A stretch of 64,000 nucleotides of DNA from CAZFNQ01 sp964520375 (GCA_964520375.1 CAZFNQ010000001.1:1-64000), one strand, 5' to 3'; shown: positions 9,454-18,178, numbered from the stretch's first letter. Numbers and translations: made by a program. Notes: generated by a model not told the origin, from the letters alone.

Positions 9454-9968
9454 TCATCTCTCTTTTGGCGCTTTTCAATTTCCGATACTAGTTCAGAGCC
9501 TTTGGGTGGCCAAACTTGAGCCAATGGTTCTTCTGGCTCGATATATGTTCCATCCATCATACAAATGACTTCGCCTATATTTTTAGCTTTCGGATAAGTG
9601 CCTGACAACCATACATTAAATGCATCCGCCACTTTCGCGTGAGTATTAGTTATGGAATTGTCAAAAATCTCTTCGGGCTTTACCCCAGATGTAGGACGTG
9701 TCGATTTGTAAACTATATCTTCTAACGACTCTTTGGTGTCAAGCGTAGCAGCAACATGCTCTTTAATAATATCTGTTGTGAGAACTTCTGCTTCATCTCG
9801 CCGACGCATGGCATCGTTAATTGCAGGAGCAGGGAATTTTGGGTCATCAGATCTAAAGCCTAAGTGATTGGTTGGATCCCAAGTAGCGAAGTCAGCGATG
9901 TGACCGTCTGGCGGTCGATCGCCACTAATTTTGTAACCTTCTTCACCTGGTTCTAGTGGTTGAGCCAT
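9450..9968 (-). CDS. Unknown protein embedded in the atp operon between atpD and atpC
   Basis: This 172-residue soluble protein has no membrane segment and no family I recognise. It is Pro-rich and acidic at the N-terminus and ends in a charged helix (EIEKRQKRDE). Its ATG directly follows the atpD stop codon (9971-9969), and its own stop overlaps the atpC start by 4 nt. It is thus translationally coupled on both sides and should be made in proportion to F1 subunits. Bacterial atp operons normally have atpD followed directly by atpC. A role in F1 assembly or regulation is possible, but this rests on context alone. Confidence 0.75.
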   Translation of the reverse strand: MAQPLEPGEEGYKISGDRPPDGHIADFATWDPTNHLGFRSDDPKFPAPAINDAMRRRDEAEVLTTDIIKEHVAATLDTKESLEDIVYKSTRPTSGVKPEEIFDNSITNTHAKVADAFNVWLSGTYPKAKNIGEVICMMDGTYIEPEEPLAQVWPPKGSELVSEIEKRQKRDE

Positions 9969-11366
9969 CTATTTGTCCTGGACGTCCTGGATTGTGCCCT
10001 TCATATAAAAGGCGCTTTCGGGCTTGGCGTCGTGTTTACCGTCTAAAATCTCGCGGAAACCGGCAATTGTATCTTTTAGTGGCACATACAGACCGGGCCG
10101 GCCGGTAAAAGCCTCGCCGACAAAGAATGGTTGAGTCAAGAAGCGCTGTATGCGCCGAGCCCTTGACACAGTCAACTTATCCTCGTCAGACAATTCTTCC
10201 ATGCCTAATATGGCAATAATGTCCTGCAAATCTTTATAGCGCTGCAGCACGCGCTGAATTTCACGGGCCACATCGTAATGCTCCTGGCCGACAATTTCCG
10301 GGTCCAAAATTGTTGATGAACTATCTAAGGGATCGACGGCAGGGTAAAGACCTAATTCGGTAAGAGCTCGACTGAGCGCTATAGTGGAATCTAGGTGGGC
10401 GAAAGTCGTGGCCGGGGCCGGGTCAGTGAAGTCATCAGCTGGCACATAAACAGCCTGCACGGAAGTAATTGAGCCTTTTTTAGTAGAGGTAATACGCTCC
10501 TGCAAGGCACCCATTTCCTGGGCCAAGTTAGGCTGATAGCCGACAGCTGAGGGCAGGCGACCAAGCAAGGCTGATACCTCAGCACCAGCTTGGGTAAAAC
10601 GGAAGATGTTATCAATAAACAGCAGCATGTCTTTGCCGGCATCACGAAAGCCCTCGGCAATCGTCAGACCGCTTAAGCCCACCCGTAAACGAGCGCCAGG
10701 CGGTTCGTTCATTTGACCAAACACTAGTGCAGTTTTAGCGATAACGCCCGATTCTTCCATCTCATGGTATAGGTCGTTACCTTCACGGGTGCGCTCACCG
10801 ACGCCGGCAAATACTGAATAGCCGCTGTGGAATTTGGCAATATTGTTAATAAGTTCTTGGATCAGCACGGTTTTACCGACGCCAGCTCCGCCAAACAATC
10901 CCGCCTTACCACCGCGGGTCATGGGACAAATAAGATCGATAACCTTAATACCGGTTTCCATAACTTCTACTTTGGCCGATTGCTCACTTAGAGCCGGCGG
11001 TTCTTTGTGGATTGGTGCCCGGGTTTTTATATCAGCTGGTTTGGAGTCTATTGGTTCTCCGATAACATTAAACATGCGCCCCAATGTTTTATCACCGACA
11101 GGTACGCTAATCGGCCCCCCCGTATTTTCAACTTCGCTACCGCGTTTTAAGCCATCAGTACTGCCCATGGCCACCGCCCGGACACTGGTTTCGCTTAAAT
11201 GCTGTTCTACCTCAAGGTAAAGGTCCTTATCGTTCAGCTTTACTTTTAGGGCATAATAAATTGCCGGTAAATGTTCAGCCGGGAAATCAATATCAACCAC
11301 CACCCCGACAATCTGGCTTATTTTCCCACTGGCTGCTTTAGACTTTTGTTTCGCTGCTTGGGCCAT
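9969..11366 (-). CDS. atpD: F-type ATP synthase beta subunit
   Basis: The 465-residue catalytic subunit of F1 carries the Walker A loop GGAGVGKT, the GERTREGND motif with the catalytic Glu, and ALTELGLYPAVDPLDSSS near the C-terminal third. The length is normal for the family. It binds and turns over ATP/ADP in the alpha3beta3 hexamer. AAAGGAG precedes the ATG by a few bases and lies just past the stop of the small unknown gene at 11376-11717. Nothing in the visible sequence suggests loss of activity. Confidence 0.97.
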   Translation of the reverse strand: MAQAAKQKSKAASGKISQIVGVVVDIDFPAEHLPAIYYALKVKLNDKDLYLEVEQHLSETSVRAVAMGSTDGLKRGSEVENTGGPISVPVGDKTLGRMFNVIGEPIDSKPADIKTRAPIHKEPPALSEQSAKVEVMETGIKVIDLICPMTRGGKAGLFGGAGVGKTVLIQELINNIAKFHSGYSVFAGVGERTREGNDLYHEMEESGVIAKTALVFGQMNEPPGARLRVGLSGLTIAEGFRDAGKDMLLFIDNIFRFTQAGAEVSALLGRLPSAVGYQPNLAQEMGALQERITSTKKGSITSVQAVYVPADDFTDPAPATTFAHLDSTIALSRALTELGLYPAVDPLDSSSTILDPEIVGQEHYDVAREIQRVLQRYKDLQDIIAILGMEELSDEDKLTVSRARRIQRFLTQPFFVGEAFTGRPGLYVPLKDTIAGFREILDGKHDAKPESAFYMKGTIQDVQDK

Positions 11367-11375
11367 ATTACTCCT

Positions 11376-11717
11376 TTAAAAAATTCTTTCAGGTCTCTTA
11401 AGACCGTTATCAATGGTGCGATGGGCCAGTTCCTCGTCAGAGACCAGCAAACCATTATCAAGCAGCAACTTTGCGTAGTTGGCTTTCCCCCTAACTTGAG
11501 CAAAGGCCACAACCGCATCATGCCCAATGCAATTTATTGTTTGCTCTGCCCACATACTTGGATCTTGACCTGGCTGATCTAGAGCAAGCTCCATAACAAT
11601 TCGCACCGATTCACCAATTCGTGCTAGTTCCGAATGTGAATAATCACGATGGTACTGCAAAGCGATGTCTATTGCACCAATTCCTTGGTCAGTTGGTGAG
11701 GTAAGGCTTGTTCTCAT
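11376..11717 (-). CDS. Unknown small protein embedded in the atp operon between atpG and atpD
   Basis: This 113-residue soluble, predicted helical protein (HRDYSHSELARIGE; ends in LKRPERIF) matches no family I know. Its ATG overlaps the atpG stop by 4 nt (ATGA), and atpD begins 9 nt after its stop, with the atpD Shine-Dalgarno in the gap. It is therefore an integral member of the operon rather than a later insertion between transcription units. With the 172-residue gene at 9450 it makes two non-canonical genes within the F1 block. The function is unknown. Confidence 0.72.
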   Translation of the reverse strand: MRTSLTSPTDQGIGAIDIALQYHRDYSHSELARIGESVRIVMELALDQPGQDPSMWAEQTINCIGHDAVVAFAQVRGKANYAKLLLDNGLLVSDEELAHRTIDNGLKRPERIF

Positions 11718-12583
11718 TGCCCAATAGCCTCCGCGCCGCCGGTTATCTCGGCAAGTTCTTGAGTGATGGCCGCCTGGCGGGCAGTGTTAAATGCCAAGGT
11801 TAAATCATCTATCAAATCATTGGCATTATCGGTAGCATTTTTCATAGCCATCATACGCATCGAGTGTTCACTGGCACTGGCCTCGGCGAAGGCCTGATTA
11901 AGCTGAGCCTCAATAAGCCGGATAGTGATGTTATCTAGGACTTCCTGGACTGAGGGTTCAAACAGAGCATCGTCTAAATTGGTGGGAGTATTTACTTGCT
12001 CAAAACCAGCCGGCAGCAAACGCTGGCTTTTGGCAGTTTGGACAATCGAAGATATATAGTCAGTGAATAATACATCGGCTGCGTCAATTTGGCGGTCTGT
12101 GAAGGCATCTATGATGGTGTTGAGTATCGGGCGTAAGTCATTTGCCGTGGGGCTTGAGGCAAAATCTTGATAGGCGGCGACAATTTCAACATTATTAAGT
12201 CGGCTGGCAAACTTAAAACCTTGCTTGCCAACTACAATGATCTTACTGGTGACGCCGTTTTGCTTATCCTGAATTAGCTCGGCGGTTAGTTGTCTCAGTA
12301 CATTGGTGTTGTAGGCACCGGCTAAGCCACGGTCGCTGGTAATAACAATATGCATACGAGTCTTTAGGGGACGTTGTTTATATAGTGGATGTTGACTGAC
12401 ATTGGTCAGCTGGCCTAAACGATTCAATATTTCAAGTGCCAGGTTGCGGAAATCACGGCTCTTTATGGCTGCCTCTTGGGCTCGGCGCATTTTGCTTGCT
12501 GCTACCAGCTCCATGGCTTTAGTGATCTGCCTAGTACTACGCACGGCCTTAATTCTAGTCTTAAGCGTTCTTGTCTGGGCCAT
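11714..12583 (-). CDS. atpG: F-type ATP synthase gamma subunit
   Basis: The 289-residue rotor subunit shows the conserved N-terminal coiled coil (LKTRIKAVRSTRQITKAMEL) and the matching C-terminal helix (MMAMKNATDNANDLI), separated by the globular domain with ITSDRGLAGAYN. Gamma forms the central shaft inside alpha3beta3. The ATG at 12583 lies within the end of atpA, a 23-nt overlap consistent with coupled translation. Its stop overlaps the start of the next unknown gene. Confidence 0.95.
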   Translation of the reverse strand: MAQTRTLKTRIKAVRSTRQITKAMELVAASKMRRAQEAAIKSRDFRNLALEILNRLGQLTNVSQHPLYKQRPLKTRMHIVITSDRGLAGAYNTNVLRQLTAELIQDKQNGVTSKIIVVGKQGFKFASRLNNVEIVAAYQDFASSPTANDLRPILNTIIDAFTDRQIDAADVLFTDYISSIVQTAKSQRLLPAGFEQVNTPTNLDDALFEPSVQEVLDNITIRLIEAQLNQAFAEASASEHSMRMMAMKNATDNANDLIDDLTLAFNTARQAAITQELAEITGGAEAIGQ

Positions 12584-14141
12584 TTTCTACTTTCTCCGCC
12601 TTAGTTTCTTGGCTCCTGTATTGTGAAGCTATAGAATTGGCAGTGTCGGTGATTAACTTCTTGATTTTATCGTCGGGTGCATCGCCTTTATTGAGCTCTA
12701 CCATTTCGCTACCATGCTCACTATGTAATTGAGTCAATAAATTAGCTTGGGCCTTTTTAACATTACTAAGCGGCACGGTGTCGAAGCTTCCTTCATTGGC
12801 AGCCATTAATATAGCGGTTTGTTCCCAAACACTAAGCGGCGAATACTGTGGTTGCTTAAGCAGCTCGGTTAGGCGTTGACCGCGTTCAATCCGGGCCTTA
12901 GTTTCCTCATCCAGATCAGTTGAAAACTGACTAAAGGCGGCAAGTTCACGGAATTGGGCCAGATTTAGTCTTAGTTGCCCGGCCACGCTTTTAACAGCTT
13001 TAGTTTGGGCGGCACCACCAACGCGAGATACACTCAGACCCACCGAAATAGCCGGACGTATACCTTGATAAAACAAATCTGTTTCCATAAAGATTTGGCC
13101 ATCGGTAATGGAAATAACGTTAGTCGGAATATAGGCGCTAATGTCACCGGCTTGAGTTTCAATAATAGGTAGGGCAGTAAGCGAACCGGCTCCCAGCTTG
13201 TCACTTAACTTGGCTGCTCTCTCCAATAACCGTGAGTGTAAGTAAAAGACATCACCCGGATAAGCCTCTCGACCTGGCGGGCGACGCAGCAGGAGAGACA
13301 TTTGGCGGTAAGCCGCAGCATGCTTGGATAGATCATCATAAATAATCAGGGCATGTTTTTTATTGTCGCGGAAATATTCACCCATGGTGCAACCGGCATA
13401 AGGCGCCAGGTATTGCAGGCTTGCTGGGTCAGCAGCCGAAGTGGCGACTATAATAGTTTGCTCCATAACGCCTTCGCGCTTGAGCCGCTCGACTATACGG
13501 GCCACCTTGCTCAGCTTCTGGCCAATAGCCACATAAATGTTTATAACGCCAGTTTCTTGGCGACGCTGATTTATCATGGTGTCGACAGCCACGGCGGTCT
13601 TGCCAGTTTGGCGATCGCCAATTATTAGCTCACGCTGACCACGGCCAATAGGCACCATTGAATCAATGGCAATCAATCCTGTCATTAGCGATTCATGCAC
13701 ACTGCGGCGATCTAGCACCCCAGGCGCAACTTGTTCTACTGGACTGGTTTGCTTGGTTTTAATTGGACCCTTGTCGTCCAATGGACGTCCCAGCGGATCA
13801 ACCACCCGGCCGACTAGTTCAGGGCCGACCGGTACTTGTAAAATTTTGCCAGTTAAATGTACCTTAGCACCAGCACTGACAGTTGATTCCTCAGCCAAAA
13901 GCACGGCGCCAATTTCGTCTTCAGTTAGATTAAGAGCAAAAGCCGATATTTTGCTTCCTTCATTAGACTCAATTTCCAGCATCTCGGAAAAACCACAACC
14001 ACTCAGCCCATAAATCCAGGCAATGCCATCACCGACGCGAGTGACTATGCCAACAGTCTCAACCTGCGGTGAGCGTTTCAGCTTTTCTATGGCTTCCCGG
14101 ATATCGGCACTGAGTTCTTTGACTGATAAATCTTGTGCCAC
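12561..14141 (-). CDS. atpA: F-type ATP synthase alpha subunit
   Basis: The 526-residue non-catalytic nucleotide-binding subunit of F1 has the P-loop GDRQTGKTA, the segment GQKLSKVARIVERL and the PAISVGLSVSRVGG motif. The length is slightly above the usual 500-515 because of a Lys/Glu-rich C-terminal tail (TKAEKVENGPDKNA). It follows atpH by 11 nt and overlaps atpG. No irregularity is seen in the nucleotide-binding residues. Confidence 0.97.
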   Translation of the reverse strand: MAQDLSVKELSADIREAIEKLKRSPQVETVGIVTRVGDGIAWIYGLSGCGFSEMLEIESNEGSKISAFALNLTEDEIGAVLLAEESTVSAGAKVHLTGKILQVPVGPELVGRVVDPLGRPLDDKGPIKTKQTSPVEQVAPGVLDRRSVHESLMTGLIAIDSMVPIGRGQRELIIGDRQTGKTAVAVDTMINQRRQETGVINIYVAIGQKLSKVARIVERLKREGVMEQTIIVATSAADPASLQYLAPYAGCTMGEYFRDNKKHALIIYDDLSKHAAAYRQMSLLLRRPPGREAYPGDVFYLHSRLLERAAKLSDKLGAGSLTALPIIETQAGDISAYIPTNVISITDGQIFMETDLFYQGIRPAISVGLSVSRVGGAAQTKAVKSVAGQLRLNLAQFRELAAFSQFSTDLDEETKARIERGQRLTELLKQPQYSPLSVWEQTAILMAANEGSFDTVPLSNVKKAQANLLTQLHSEHGSEMVELNKGDAPDDKIKKLITDTANSIASQYRSQETKAEKVENGPDKNA

Positions 14142-14152
14142 TATGTATTCCT

Positions 14153-14560
14153 TTACGCCCCGTTAGTAGTTAGTTGTGATAAATGGCGCAGCTTGGCCCT
14201 AAGCGTTAAGTCTAACTGAATATCTGGTGTTTCCAGCCTAACGCCGCCCAGTAATGACTGGTCGCGTTGGCTATTCATAATAACCTGACGAGCGTTCTTG
14301 TGAGTGGCTTTAATTATTTGTTCGAGTTCTCGGCGGATTTGGTCGCTCAGCTCAAAAGCGCTGGTGACCTCGGCCTCATAGCTGCCGGATTGGGCGCGTA
14401 GTTCTAGCAACTTGCGCATTAAACTGTCCAGTTCCTTAGTCCGACGCTCGCTAACCAGATAAGCGGCAACAATTTGGGCAATTTTATCAGCTGGCAGCTT
14501 GCTATTTAGCAGTTCATTAACGGCCGTGGCGATTTGGCGAGTAGTGGCTTTAGTGCTCAT
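14153..14560 (-). CDS. atpH: F-type ATP synthase delta subunit (short)
   Basis: At 135 residues this is well below the usual 170-180 of delta/OSCP. It retains a helical N-terminal region (TTRQIATAVNELL) and a C-terminal part with LLGGVRLETPDIQLDLTLRAKLRHL, resembling the family's conserved GGI/V...DxSxxxKL end. It would join F1 to the peripheral stalk. Position between atpF and atpA supports the call. Its ATG overlaps the atpF stop by 4 nt. The shortening lies in the middle or N-terminal bundle; whether that alters stalk binding is unknown. Confidence 0.85.
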   Translation of the reverse strand: MSTKATTRQIATAVNELLNSKLPADKIAQIVAAYLVSERRTKELDSLMRKLLELRAQSGSYEAEVTSAFELSDQIRRELEQIIKATHKNARQVIMNSQRDQSLLGGVRLETPDIQLDLTLRAKLRHLSQLTTNGA

Positions 14561-15102
14561 CGTCTGGCCTCCTGCAAAGCCTTTTCTATCAGCTTTCTAT
14601 CCTGAGGAGCATCTAAACGTTGATCGATCACGATTTCGCTAGCCTCTGCCACGAGCGTTAGCATTTCTGCCTCCAGATTTTTACGGGCCTGAGCTAAATC
14701 GTCGGCTATACGCGCCTGGGCATCGCTTAGCATGACTTCGGCTTTGCGGGCTGCCGATTCTTCAGCTGCTTTTAGCATAGTAGCCACGTCTTGCTGACCG
14801 GCGGCAATAATTTTATCGGCTTCGACCCGAGCTTTTTGCAACAGTATTTCTACTTGCTCGTCTAAACGCTGCTTTTCCTCGGCCATCTTTATACCCAGAT
14901 CAACGCCTTGATCAATAGTTCTGCGCCGCTCGTCCAGAGCCGTTATAATTTTGGCGAAAGCAAACTTCTTAAGCAGCCAAAATACCAGTACAAAAGTGGC
15001 AATCTGCAAAATCAGAGATTTTACATCCACGCCCAAGGCAGCAATGCCGCCACCACTCTCAGCAGCGAATAGTCTTGGAACTGATATTAAACTTTCTACC
15101 AC
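14557..15102 (-). CDS. atpF: F-type ATP synthase b subunit
   Basis: The 181-residue protein has one membrane helix (about 28-46), followed by a long charged coiled coil (LDERRRTIDQGVDLGIKMAE and onward), the classic peripheral stalk layout. It begins with GTG at 15102, with AAGGAG 5 nt upstream. Only one b-type gene is present, so the stalk is presumably a homodimer. About 90 nt with two hairpins separate it from atpE, the largest gap in the operon. Confidence 0.93.
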   Translation of the reverse strand: MVESLISVPRLFAAESGGGIAALGVDVKSLILQIATFVLVFWLLKKFAFAKIITALDERRRTIDQGVDLGIKMAEEKQRLDEQVEILLQKARVEADKIIAAGQQDVATMLKAAEESAARKAEVMLSDAQARIADDLAQARKNLEAEMLTLVAEASEIVIDQRLDAPQDRKLIEKALQEARR

Positions 15103-15121
15103 AGAACTCCTTAATCTTTAG

Positions 15122-15191
15122 GCCTAGCTTCAAAACCTAGGCAAAATGTACTTTTTGACTGTGCTATTCAACACTCAATACTGAAAAGTAC
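15122..15191 (-). repeat. Two inverted repeats between atpE and atpF
   Basis: GTACTTTT (15148-15155) and AAAAGTAC (15184-15191) could pair across 28 nt directly after the atpE coding end. GCCTAG (15122-15127) and CTAGGC (15137-15142) pair across 9 nt just before the atpF ribosome site. Such hairpins could partly terminate transcription or protect the 3' end of the atpE segment, raising the amount of c subunit relative to the others. That role is inferred from position. Confidence 0.5.
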
Positions 15192-15436
15192 TACAATGTG
15201 AAGACAACAACTAATACGTAAATAGCAATCGCTTCTACCAAGGCTGCACTAATAAGCAGTATTGGCAAAATACGACCGGCAATCTCGGGATTGCGGCCAA
15301 TGGCTTTCATCACGCTGCTACCAATCATGCCCAAGCTGAAAGCCGGCATAATGGTACCAATGGCAATGGTCATGCCTTTGACAAAACTAGGATTGGCAAG
15401 CGCTGATGTGCTTGAATCCGCCAGTAGGTGTAACAT
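15191..15436 (-). CDS. atpE: F-type ATP synthase c subunit (proton type)
   Basis: This 81-residue two-helix hairpin forms the membrane rotor ring. The loop RNPE between the helices is the family signature. The ion-binding carboxylate sits in helix 2 (AALVEAIAIY). The residue after the Glu is Ala, not the Ser/Thr of sodium-binding rings, and the helix 1 Gln of sodium types is not apparent, so proton coupling is the better reading. AAAGGAGAG lies before the ATG. Confidence 0.94.
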   Translation of the reverse strand: MLHLLADSSTSALANPSFVKGMTIAIGTIMPAFSLGMIGSSVMKAIGRNPEIAGRILPILLISAALVEAIAIYVLVVVFTL

Positions 15437-15477
15437 ATGTCTCTCCTTTTTAGTTACGTTATTTTATCATATCACTT

Positions 15478-16317
15478 TTAACCAGGTGTACCCTGAGCAA
15501 CCATATCTTCTGTCGCCGGTTTACTGATCATTGAGTGGTCTGATACTTCCTCATACCCATCTTCAGGGTGGGTGGTAGCCAAGGTAAGATAAACGATTAC
15601 CAAGGTAGTAAACACAAATGCCTGCACAAAGCCTATAAACAGCTCCATAAAAATAAACGGCAAGGTCGAGGCCGGCGAGCCCACTCCCGTAATTGAAGCC
15701 AGTACTAGCAGCAAGACTTCACCAGCAAATATATTCCCAAATAAACGCAGGGCCAGACTGGCAACGCGGGTAAACTCGCCCAAAAGCTCCAGCAAGCCGA
15801 CAAACAGGTTTATAGGGTTCCAGGGCTGAGTGCTAAAATAATGGGTCAAGACACCTTTAAACTTAAGCTCCCGCAGAGAATAAACCTGAATAATAATAAT
15901 TGAACTTATTGACAGCGCCAGTGTACCGGTTAAATCTGATGTCCAGGCGCGAAGTAACGGCTCGCCATGATACTTTATGCTGCCGACACCAGGCAGCAGA
16001 CCAGCCCAGTTATTGAACATAATAAACAAGAATAGGGTCAGCAAAAACGGAGCATATTTCATGGCCTTCTTACGATCGTGCATGACCTCGGCAGCCAGGT
16101 TTATAACCCCGTCACACAGCAGCTCAACAATAGTTATAGTGCGACCGCTGGATTTAATCTTAATACGGCTAGCCGCAAACACCAGACCTAGAACTAATAG
16201 CGCGCTGACAAGCCAGCCTAAAATCATGGAATTGGATATACTTACCCCTAAAAATGTAGTAATTCGCTCGGCGTGAGGCAAAACCGTCGGAACACTGCTT
16301 GAAAAGGTATTAATCAC
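15478..16317 (-). CDS. atpB: F-type ATP synthase a subunit
   Basis: The 279-residue membrane stator protein carries the essential Arg in SLALRLFGNIFAGE, the helix that faces the c ring, and a C-terminal helix with GFVQAFVFTTLVIVYL. It forms the proton half-channels. It starts with GTG at 16317, overlapping the stop of the upstream AtpI-like gene by 4 nt (GTGA), so the two are coupled. The acidic C-terminal tail (about 30 residues after the last helix) is longer than in many homologues. Confidence 0.95.
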   Translation of the reverse strand: MINTFSSSVPTVLPHAERITTFLGVSISNSMILGWLVSALLVLGLVFAASRIKIKSSGRTITIVELLCDGVINLAAEVMHDRKKAMKYAPFLLTLFLFIMFNNWAGLLPGVGSIKYHGEPLLRAWTSDLTGTLALSISSIIIIQVYSLRELKFKGVLTHYFSTQPWNPINLFVGLLELLGEFTRVASLALRLFGNIFAGEVLLLVLASITGVGSPASTLPFIFMELFIGFVQAFVFTTLVIVYLTLATTHPEDGYEEVSDHSMISKPATEDMVAQGTPG

Positions 16318-16610
16318 GCTTTATCACCTTTAAAAAAGTCCGGGTAGAGAGCTTTAATTTGACGATATACCAATAAACTGGCAATAGCTAACGATAGGAA
16401 CAAACCAATTAAGGTAAACAGCGGTTGAGTGTGGTTATGTTTATCGATTTGTATGCCGATGTAGCAGAGCAGCAAAATTGGCAAGGCCACCCGCCAAGTG
16501 GTATCCATAAGTTGAATAGCAATAAGCCAACCCTCGCGGCTGGGTCTAATCCCACTCTCCCTGGGAGTCGTCTTGGGGCTGTCTTTAACCCCTTTGGCGG
16601 CTGTCTTCAT
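16314..16610 (-). CDS. atpI: AtpI/AtpZ-like small membrane protein, first gene of the atp operon
   Basis: The 98-residue protein has a polar Lys-rich N-terminus and two membrane helices (about 38-52 and 64-80), the layout of AtpI/AtpZ-type proteins that precede atpB and help c-ring assembly or Mg2+ supply. Sequence identity to AtpI is too weak to judge by eye, so the call rests mainly on topology and position. A perfect TATAAT ends 8 nt before the ATG (16619-16624), so the atp transcript should be leaderless at this gene. Confidence 0.7.
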   Translation of the reverse strand: MKTAAKGVKDSPKTTPRESGIRPSREGWLIAIQLMDTTWRVALPILLLCYIGIQIDKHNHTQPLFTLIGLFLSLAIASLLVYRQIKALYPDFFKGDKA

Positions 16611-16618
16611 CTCTTGGC

Positions 16619-16624
16619 ATTATA
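16619..16624 (-). promoter_or_regulatory. -10 box of the atp operon (leaderless)
   Basis: On the minus strand TATAAT is preceded by TGA, giving an extended -10 of the form TGNTATAAT, and ends 8 nt before the ATG of the first atp gene at 16610. No convincing -35 hexamer is seen at 17 nt spacing, as expected for extended -10 promoters. Confidence 0.6.
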
Positions 16625-16741
16625 TCAGTTGATAAGAGGTGGGCGCAATAGAAAAACCAAAAAATAAAGGTAATTACTATAACGCCAGTATTACTACAAA
16701 AAGTATAGCAATAAGTGCCCGAGTTATGTAAAATTAAAGCT

Positions 16742-16981
16742 ATGGTAACTGTTTATTCAACGACTTGGTGTGCATTCTGCCACGCTGCCAAACAGTATTT
16801 TGATCACTTAGGTGTTAAATACGAAGACAAAGATGTCGAGAAAGACGCTATGGCCGCTAACGAAGCCGTTGGCAAGTCCGGCCAAATGGGAGTGCCGGTT
16901 ATTGATATAGATGGACTGATTGTAGTCGGTTTTGACCGTCCTAAAATTGACGCCAGCCTACGCGAAAAAAAGCTAATTTAA
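16742..16981 (+). CDS. Glutaredoxin-like thiol-disulfide protein
   Basis: From the ATG at 16742 this is a 79-residue thioredoxin-fold protein with the redox motif CAFC near the N-terminus (TTWCAFCHAAK) and the cis-Pro segment GVPVIDI. It ends in GFDRPKIDASL, as in NrdH/glutaredoxin-like proteins. It would reduce disulfides in the cytosol. An upstream ATG 27 nt earlier is less likely, because TAAAAT (16729-16734) lies 7 nt before 16742 and would place transcription start at this ATG. No glutathione or thioredoxin reductase gene is nearby. Confidence 0.88.
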   Translation: MVTVYSTTWCAFCHAAKQYFDHLGVKYEDKDVEKDAMAANEAVGKSGQMGVPVIDIDGLIVVGFDRPKIDASLREKKLI

Positions 16982-17038
16982 ACATCCTTTTTTCAAATTG
17001 CATAAATATGTTATACTTAGAATAATTGAAAGGTATTT

Positions 17039-17524
17039 ATGCAGCAACAAACTAGGTTAAGCTTGGATAGAGATCCAGCGACGCCATTTATTATCTCCCC
17101 ACCAGCTGACGAAGCCCAGCGTGATTTTTTAATGTCTTTCCGCCAGAGCGCTATTGATGAACCTGATCTTGTCAAGGCCGGTATGGAAGCTTATTTCGGA
17201 ATGGCTTTTAGCGGCGTTTGTGAACAAGAAGAGCGCATACAAAGAACTGACAGATTTATCGAACAGATGTCAGGCAATCCTAAGTTGCTAAAAATCGTCG
17301 ACCAACTTCGGGTCATAATTAGCAGCGACCTATACGTTGATTTAATGGATTTTGAACAAAGAGAAGGTTTAATTAGCTCCAACCCAATAATACAAGAACT
17401 TGATCGAACAATTGAAGCTTATCCCGGTCGTATCGGTTTTGAGATGCAAAGACGCGGTCTTAGATTAAGCTTGGGTTTATTAAACCTAGATAAAATACCA
17501 GGCTTCGCGGGGTCTAGCGAATAA
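17039..17524 (+). CDS. Hypothetical protein
   Basis: The 161-residue soluble protein has no recognisable domain. It looks mostly helical and acidic (QEERIQRTDRFIEQMSG). A TATACT box about 25 nt upstream and a GAAAGG Shine-Dalgarno-like site about 6 nt before the ATG show that this gene, unlike many neighbours, has a short leader. Context (between a glutaredoxin and a CobO-like gene) gives no functional hint. Confidence 0.6.
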   Translation: MQQQTRLSLDRDPATPFIISPPADEAQRDFLMSFRQSAIDEPDLVKAGMEAYFGMAFSGVCEQEERIQRTDRFIEQMSGNPKLLKIVDQLRVIISSDLYVDLMDFEQREGLISSNPIIQELDRTIEAYPGRIGFEMQRRGLRLSLGLLNLDKIPGFAGSSE

Positions 17525-17588
17525 TCAACGCTAGCCAGTACGAAAAAGCCAGCCAAGAATCTAGGGGAATAAGGCATAATAGTATTTG

Positions 17589-18158
17589 ATGAGTTTTGAA
17601 GACTTTAAAACAAAACAGTCTGTTGTCGTGGTCTATACCGGTGAAGGCAAAGGTAAAACTAGCGCCAGTCTGGGGCTAATGGCCAGGGCGCTTGGCAACC
17701 GCTGGAATGTGGCTTTTATTCAATTTATAAAACACTGGGGTACCGGTGAACATGTTTTTATTCGTGATATCCAGCGAGTTTTTAAAGACCAGCTGTACTT
17801 TTATAAGGGCGGCAAGGGCTTTTACAAAGCGGGTGATCTGAGCCCCCAGCACATTAGCGAAGCCCAACATAAAAAGGCCGCAACTGATACTTATAAAGAA
17901 GCCCTTGAAGCTGTCACCAGCGGCAAGTTTGACTTGGTCATCTGTGATGAAATTAATAATGCTCTTCATGATGGTTTAATTAATAAAAAACAGCTCAAAG
18001 CGCTAATAGAAAAGCGTAAACCCAATACCAGTTTGTGCTTGACCGGACGTGACTTCCCTCTGGAATTTCTACCGCTAGTCGACATTGCCACCAATATGAC
18101 TAAGTTAAAACACCATTTTGACGACAAATTTCTAGCTAACAGGGGTATAGACTACTAG
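17589..18158 (+). CDS. Cob(I)yrinic acid a,c-diamide adenosyltransferase-like ATPase (CobO/BtuR family)
   Basis: The protein has a P-loop typical of the family near its N-terminus (YTGEGKGKTSASLG, Gly18-Thr24), then FIKHWGTGEH and FDLVICDEINNAL, which correspond to the CobO/CobA substrate and metal segments. The length of 189 residues is normal. Members transfer adenosyl to cobalt corrinoids using ATP. No other corrinoid gene is in the window, so it may serve salvage or have another nucleotide-dependent role. The start is the ATG at 17589; CATAAT lies 8 nt upstream. Confidence 0.8.
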   Translation: MSFEDFKTKQSVVVVYTGEGKGKTSASLGLMARALGNRWNVAFIQFIKHWGTGEHVFIRDIQRVFKDQLYFYKGGKGFYKAGDLSPQHISEAQHKKAATDTYKEALEAVTSGKFDLVICDEINNALHDGLINKKQLKALIEKRKPNTSLCLTGRDFPLEFLPLVDIATNMTKLKHHFDDKFLANRGIDY

Positions 18159-18178
18159 ACTTTACAGCTATTATATGA

